Shown here: positions 25,094-29,216 of the stretch, one piece after another
Layout of the letters: every line of letters starts with the position of its first letter
Position numbering within the stretch: position 1 is the first letter of the stretch
From: Planctomycetota bacterium
GTDB lineage: Bacteria; Planctomycetota; Phycisphaerae; WQYP01
DNA: 29,216 nucleotides
Reading direction: 5' to 3'
Assembly: GCA_021798635.1 (NCBI GenBank)
Contig: JAJZGH010000020.1
Span: forward strand, 1-29,216
Translations under genes and position numbers: made by a program
The notes under the pieces: generated by a model
What the model was told of the DNA's origin: nothing
The model's input: the letters and a program-made list of their open reading frames with translations, nothing else
Database searches by the model: none

Positions 25094-27355
25094 ATGAGTT
25101 GGAGTAATACCTCGATGATTCATAACCCCGATCAACAAACCAGCAAGAGTAATGGTTCAGTTACCCGCAGGCGGTTCTGCACAACCGTCGCGGCCTGCAT
25201 TGCCCTGACATCCGCACAACGTAAAATCCAAGCTGCCTCCGGCACAGGCGCCGTTTCCCAAGTTCACTACCGGTGGCTCAATGTGGCAATGGGCGGCGGG
25301 GGTGCGATTCCAGGCATTGTGCTGCATCCCAAGGTGCCCGGACTGGCCTATATTCATACGGACGTGGGAGGGTGCTATCGGTGGGATTCCACGGATAAGC
25401 GATGGATACCGCTTTTGGATCGCATTCCATTTACCCAGTGGAATCTTTACGGCGTCGATAGCATTGCCGTAGATCCGAATGATGTAACAGGAAATACTGT
25501 ATATATCTCGACTGGTAAGTATGCAGCTTCATGGGCTTCCCCCGCAGGAATGCTGATGAAGTCCACCAATCGGGGGACGACATGGACACGAACCACGCTT
25601 TCCCCGACTGGCGGAAGCAACCAATCGCAAGGTTGCGGCGAGCGACTTGCTGTTGATCCGGCAAATGGACGGCATGTGGTATACGCGTCGCAACTCCAGG
25701 GACTGTTCTCAAGTTTTGATGCGGCTAAGACATGGGATCGCGTGCGTGCGGCACCGTCTGGATGGTCGTCTGAAGGGGATTCCAGGAAAAAACGGGGACA
25801 CGGCTTAGCCTTTGTCGTGTTCGATCCTTCCTCAGGCATTACCGGCACACCTGCCCGGACCCGAATCATGTATATCGGGGCCACCGGAGAGGGAGTATAC
25901 CGAAGCGGTGATGGCGGAAAAAGCTGGCAGTTGCTTGTTGGAGGGCCGGATTGGCCGCGGAAGGGGGTTATCGGAACCGATGGTGTTCTGGTAGTATCTC
26001 ATCGTCGCGGAGTGGCAAAATTTACGGAAGGTCATTGGACGAACATCACACCAAAAACGCCGAAACGAGGAGCGGGCTGCGCCGTGGCAATTGATTCCCG
26101 GGATTCCAAGCACATCGTGGCGACATTGGGTGGGGGGAATCGCACACCGGTATTTCGCTCAACTGATGGCGGAAAAACGTGGGCGAATATCTCCGGAAAG
26201 CGTAATGAGACGATCACATGGTGGGCGGGTTGGCAATGGTTTTCCAACCCGTTCAGTCTGGCTTTCGACCCACACCGCAAGCATCGTGTTTGGGCCACGG
26301 ATTGGTATGGAACCTATTGCTGCGATGATATTACCCAAAGCGAACCTGTCTGGACCAATTTTGTCGGCGGAATTGAGGAGCTATGCATTATCGGTGCCCT
26401 GACCGCACCGCCGGCGGGCCGATGCCGCTTGTACAGCGGTGCCGCAGATGAAGGGGGAGGGGATCACACTTCCCTGGATAAACCCCCACGACGATCACTC
26501 TGGGTTAAGGGACTGCCCGCAGGCCTGGATCGCACCGGAATTGCCGTGGCTTCTGATGATTCTAATTTTGTTGTATGCGTAGGAACGACTAATTGGAGTT
26601 CACCGGGTACCGGGGCCTATTCCGTTAACGGGGGAGACAGTTGGACCGTATTCGCCAAGCTCCCGTACAAAGGAATCAAGGGTGGGCGCGTAGTCCTGAC
26701 CGGAAGCCGGCGGCGAATTCTTTGGGTTCCCCAGGAAGGGCCGCCATACCATAGCGATGACTTGGGCCAAAGTTGGAGGAAAGTTAAATGTCACCAAAGT
26801 CTGGCAGGCAGTTCTCATGGTAATAATATTTTTGTATACGATCAGCCGGTTGCGGTCGATGTCGCGGACGCTAATCGTGTATATATTCTCAAGGGGTCCA
26901 AACTCTTTGTGAGCACCGATGCGGGGGAACATTTTTCCGTTGCTTCCTCCAAAGTGCCCGATGACTGGAATCATAAAGTGCTTACCTCCGGCCGGCCCGG
27001 CGATGTTTGGGTCTCAGGCGGGAAACACGGCTTGTTCCGCTCGGGCAATGGCGGTCGAACTTTTGCTCAGGTCAAGGGTATCCAAGCGGCCAATACGTTC
27101 TGTTTCGGCAAAGCGCCGCCGGGGAGAACTTTTCCGGCGTTGTTCGTTCAGGGTGAAGTGGAAGGTATCGCGGGATATTTCCGATCAGATGATCAGGGCC
27201 GAAGTTGGGTGCGCATTGATATACCCATGCAAAGGGTTGGCGATGCGCCCAATACAATGACCGGTGACTGGAGAGTATTCGGCGGGGTTTTTGTCGGGAC
27301 CACGGGTCGCGGAATTTTTTACGGTTGCCCGGCCGATAGCGACCAGAACATTTGA
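25094..27355 (+). CDS. GH74-like xyloglucanase
   Basis: The 753-residue protein has a Tat signal (RRRF at 25-28, then a hydrophobic stretch) and two seven-bladed-propeller-like halves rich in BNR/VPS10-type repeats (STDGGKTW, SGDGGKSW, SNGGRTF and similar). The start MGGGGAIPGIVLHPKVPGLAYIHTDVGGCYRWD is the GH74 signature, with Asp90 in TDVGG as the likely catalytic base; the acid Asp in the second half was not located. GH74 enzymes are endo- or exo-acting xyloglucanases. Two in-frame starts are possible, 25094 and 25115; GGAG precedes the second. It is downstream of the CE2-like gene and convergent with the RNase Z-like gene, with 8 bases between stops. Confidence 0.85.
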   Translation: MSWSNTSMIHNPDQQTSKSNGSVTRRRFCTTVAACIALTSAQRKIQAASGTGAVSQVHYRWLNVAMGGGGAIPGIVLHPKVPGLAYIHTDVGGCYRWDSTDKRWIPLLDRIPFTQWNLYGVDSIAVDPNDVTGNTVYISTGKYAASWASPAGMLMKSTNRGTTWTRTTLSPTGGSNQSQGCGERLAVDPANGRHVVYASQLQGLFSSFDAAKTWDRVRAAPSGWSSEGDSRKKRGHGLAFVVFDPSSGITGTPARTRIMYIGATGEGVYRSGDGGKSWQLLVGGPDWPRKGVIGTDGVLVVSHRRGVAKFTEGHWTNITPKTPKRGAGCAVAIDSRDSKHIVATLGGGNRTPVFRSTDGGKTWANISGKRNETITWWAGWQWFSNPFSLAFDPHRKHRVWATDWYGTYCCDDITQSEPVWTNFVGGIEELCIIGALTAPPAGRCRLYSGAADEGGGDHTSLDKPPRRSLWVKGLPAGLDRTGIAVASDDSNFVVCVGTTNWSSPGTGAYSVNGGDSWTVFAKLPYKGIKGGRVVLTGSRRRILWVPQEGPPYHSDDLGQSWRKVKCHQSLAGSSHGNNIFVYDQPVAVDVADANRVYILKGSKLFVSTDAGEHFSVASSKVPDDWNHKVLTSGRPGDVWVSGGKHGLFRSGNGGRTFAQVKGIQAANTFCFGKAPPGRTFPALFVQGEVEGIAGYFRSDDQGRSWVRIDIPMQRVGDAPNTMTGDWRVFGGVFVGTTGRGIFYGCPADSDQNI

Positions 27356-27363
27356 ACTATGTT

Positions 27364-28386
27364 TTATGCGTCTTCGGTGTCGTCTTTGCCGAGGGGTTCG
27401 GCGGGGGTGAACGCGGCGGCTTTGCTGGGGCGGACTTGTAATTTCTGGGCGTGATCCATGAAAAATTCCACTTTGGGCTTGATGGTTAGACCTGCCATGG
27501 CCTTTTCCAGTTGCTTTTGCGCCCAGCGTAAATAGGTCCGACGGGATAAATGGGAAATCAACACCAGTTCATTTTCCAGCTTGGGCAGTACGTCAATGAA
27601 TTCGTTGACGTGCATGTGCTGGCCCACAGCCGCCCGCTTGCGGTGGCCATGTTCAAAAAAAGTGCATTCGGTAATCAGAATCCGGGCGTCGCGCACGCCG
27701 TCCTGCAGCAGGGTTTCGCCCATGCTGGTGTCGCCGGTATAGGCGATCAGGGGAACGTCCAGGGTGTACGTAATTTTTTCGCCGCGGGCTTTCATATCAC
27801 GCAACATGTGCCCGGGTAAATTTTGTTCCGCCAATTCCGGTTTAAGCTTTTCCCGCCGATCCAGCAGCAGGAAACCCGCTGATGGCACGGTGTGCCGCGT
27901 GGCAAATGTTCGCACAATCAAGCCCTTGCGCAATTCAAACTCTTCTCCAATATTTAAGCCAATCACCCGATGGGCAATAGCTTTGCCTTCCAAAGCAGTC
28001 CAGGATTTAATAACTCCGGAAACCGCATCAGCAATCGCGGCGTGGCAGATGACGGTGCCGGGCGTCATGCCCTGAAAAAATCTTTGAGAAAGGTAGTAAG
28101 CTAATCCTGCGCTATGGTCCATGTGGCCGTGCGTGAGCAGGCAGAAATCACTGGTGAGAACCGGCCGCGGACATTTGCCGATATCAAATACCACATTGAG
28201 TTCCGGTGCCTGAATCACCGATTCTTCCCCCGCCACGCTGTAGCCAAGCAAATGGCAGTAGGGTGTTTTGACCACTGCCAGCGGCGGCAGCAGCGGGGCC
28301 TCGTGCACAGGCGCGTTACCCGTTAAATTGCGTGGAGCTGGTTCGTTGGAGGGTTCGGGGGATGCTTGATCAGGCGTTTTCATCAT
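27364..28386 (-). CDS. RNase Z-like metallo-beta-lactamase-fold hydrolase
   Basis: The 340-residue protein resembles short tRNase Z, which cuts the 3' trailer of tRNA precursors. It shows the metal motif THGHMDH (His86, His88, Asp90, His91), ATRHTVPSAGF, YTGDTS, and ITECTFFEHGHRKRAAVGQHMHVNEF, with the later ISHLSRRT histidine. GYSVAGEESVIQAPELNVVFDIGKCPR recalls plant-type short RNase Z. The N-terminal about 35 residues are a poorly conserved Pro-rich extension, so the true start could lie later. Other MBL roles (for example arylsulfatase-like) are less likely. It is a single gene, interrupting the CAZyme cluster. Confidence 0.8.
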   Translation of the reverse strand: MMKTPDQASPEPSNEPAPRNLTGNAPVHEAPLLPPLAVVKTPYCHLLGYSVAGEESVIQAPELNVVFDIGKCPRPVLTSDFCLLTHGHMDHSAGLAYYLSQRFFQGMTPGTVICHAAIADAVSGVIKSWTALEGKAIAHRVIGLNIGEEFELRKGLIVRTFATRHTVPSAGFLLLDRREKLKPELAEQNLPGHMLRDMKARGEKITYTLDVPLIAYTGDTSMGETLLQDGVRDARILITECTFFEHGHRKRAAVGQHMHVNEFIDVLPKLENELVLISHLSRRTYLRWAQKQLEKAMAGLTIKPKVEFFMDHAQKLQVRPSKAAAFTPAEPLGKDDTEDA

Positions 28387-28772
28387 CTCGAGAATTTAAT
28401 CGAATTTAGCCGCAGCGGCAACGGGTGGACCTCTAGCCTCTGGCTGCCGGTCCCGGACTTCTTGCAATGATGCGTGCGTTTTATACGCAGGCCGGGAACC
28501 CCCCGGTTCCATCGGCCGGTTACGTTAAACATGCGATCCATACCTTTCGCCGCATTGCCCTGCTTGGTGGGCGATTGCTCTTCCGCAAAACGCCGACTTT
28601 CATTCAACCGAGATTATAAAACGGGAGCGCAAAAATATTTATCGTTTGCGCAGGCACGGGCATGAGTTTTAGCTGCGGCTACAATGCGGCTTGCCTTCAA
28701 CGGCGGCACAAAAATAAAACGGCTGACGTTTTCGGCATTCGCGCAGATGAGTTGATTAACGGAGTAGTTACA
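28387..28772. promoter_or_regulatory. Divergent region, RNase Z-like / second GH31
   Basis: This 386-base spacer has no supported gene. It holds a GGAACC/GGTTCC hairpin (28495-28510), a TGCGT/ACGCA pair (28471-28489), motif copy C (28630-28652), a TACAAT -10-like box (28680-28685) and GGAG (28761-28764) before the GH31 start. Confidence 0.5.
28630..28652 (+). promoter_or_regulatory. Locus motif copy C (candidate operator) with nearby -10
   Basis: CAAAAAT (28630-28636), 9 bases, TTGCGCA (28646-28652), with the same spacing and direction as copies A and B. TACAAT at 28680-28685 lies 28 bases downstream without a good -35, as expected of an activator-dependent promoter. It ends 120 bases before the second GH31. 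Confidence 0.6.
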
Positions 28773-29216
28773 ATGGCAAATCGGCGTCATTTTCTAAAAG
28801 CGGTCTCTTCCGCGGCATTGGCCGCTTCCGTGTCCCATCAGATCCGCGCCGCTTCGCCCCGGCAGGGTGCCGACGGTGTAACGCACGCCGCCGCGAAGGC
28901 CGGCATATTATCGCTGAGTCTGGGCCAAGACATCTTACGGGTTGCAACACCTTCTCCCGGAATCCTTCGCATGGATTTATTGGCCAATGGAAAAAGTGAT
29001 CCGCATACACCCGTGTTGGCGCCCAACGCCCATGCCCCGGGCGATCCGTCGGCCGTCATAGACATTTCAGGTGACCCGATTCGGATAACTACAGGGCAAT
29101 TTCACGTGGAAATTAAACGCAAACTGGGAATATTTTTCCCCGGTGAAAAGCCCTTTGTGGATTACATGGCCCATTTAATGTCGCATAACCTTGATTTCTA
29201 CAAACCAATATGTCGG
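28773..29216 (+). CDS. Second GH31-family protein, partial at right edge, internally shortened
   Basis: The start ATG at 28773 follows GGAG by 8 bases. The first 148 codons are open and in frame. A Tat signal (NRRHFLKAVSSAALAAS) is followed by SPGILRMDLLANGKSDPHTPVLAP, closely matching residues 59-83 of the first GH31. After FHVEIKR the protein jumps straight to KLGIFFPGEKPFVDY, equivalent to residues about 389-403 of the first GH31. About 273 residues, including the early barrel, are missing without a frameshift. The window ends at the position of CR420 of the first GH31, so catalytic residues are not visible. It may be a deletion derivative, a decaying copy or an assembly collapse. Confidence 0.7.
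   Translation, partial: MANRRHFLKAVSSAALAASVSHQIRAASPRQGADGVTHAAAKAGILSLSLGQDILRVATPSPGILRMDLLANGKSDPHTPVLAPNAHAPGDPSAVIDISGDPIRITTGQFHVEIKRKLGIFFPGEKPFVDYMAHLMSHNLDFYKPICR

Noticed and set aside
1..29216. CRISPR arrays, tRNA/rRNA genes, insertion sequences or prophage
   Set aside because: No regularly spaced repeats, tRNA T-arm signatures, transposase or phage-like proteins were seen on either strand.

Overview
The window reads as chromosomal DNA of a Gram-negative planctomycete, most likely Phycisphaerae-like. This is an inference from gene content: PEP-CTERM sorted proteins, a planctomycete-type pseudopilin, LptF/LptG permeases, many Tat-exported carbohydrate enzymes and a XylR-type AraC regulator. 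No rRNA, tRNA, CRISPR array, transposase or integrase was recognised. Genes are tightly packed, with several 4-base ATGA overlaps and very short convergent gaps.

Left third (1-10103), mostly housekeeping: a structured leader precedes gcvT and gcvH, two parts of the glycine cleavage system. On the minus strand follows a three-gene operon: a ThuA domain fused to a Gfo/Idh/MocA oxidoreductase, then two YjgP/YjgQ (LptF/LptG) permeases. Next come a truncated GT4-like glycosyltransferase, an exported alpha/beta hydrolase, a membrane PIN-TRAM protein and a small CcbP-type calcium-binding protein.

Right two thirds (10288-27355, resuming at 28773), a plant-polysaccharide locus: the minus strand carries a pseudopilin, a PEP-CTERM protein, a strong terminator, and then a GH5(PEP-CTERM)-GH3-GH31 operon whose genes overlap by ATGA. 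A XylR-like regulator lies divergently on the plus strand. It is followed by GH16 and a DUF4038/GH140-like enzyme (minus) and by a CE2-like esterase and a GH74-like xyloglucanase (plus). An RNase Z-like gene interrupts, and a second GH31 gene runs off the right edge. Endo-acting GH74, GH5 and GH16, a debranching GH31 and CE2, and GH3 for terminal beta-sugars together fit degradation of a substituted beta-glucan, best guess xyloglucan.

The most interesting observation is a shared element, CAAAAAT-N9-TTGCGCA. It occurs three times with exact spacing and the same orientation, upstream of the XylR-like regulator, the CE2/GH74 pair and the second GH31. It is a candidate operator that would tie the locus into one regulon. 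The second GH31 also appears to lack about 270 residues in frame. All calls are by eye from sequence; no database search was possible.
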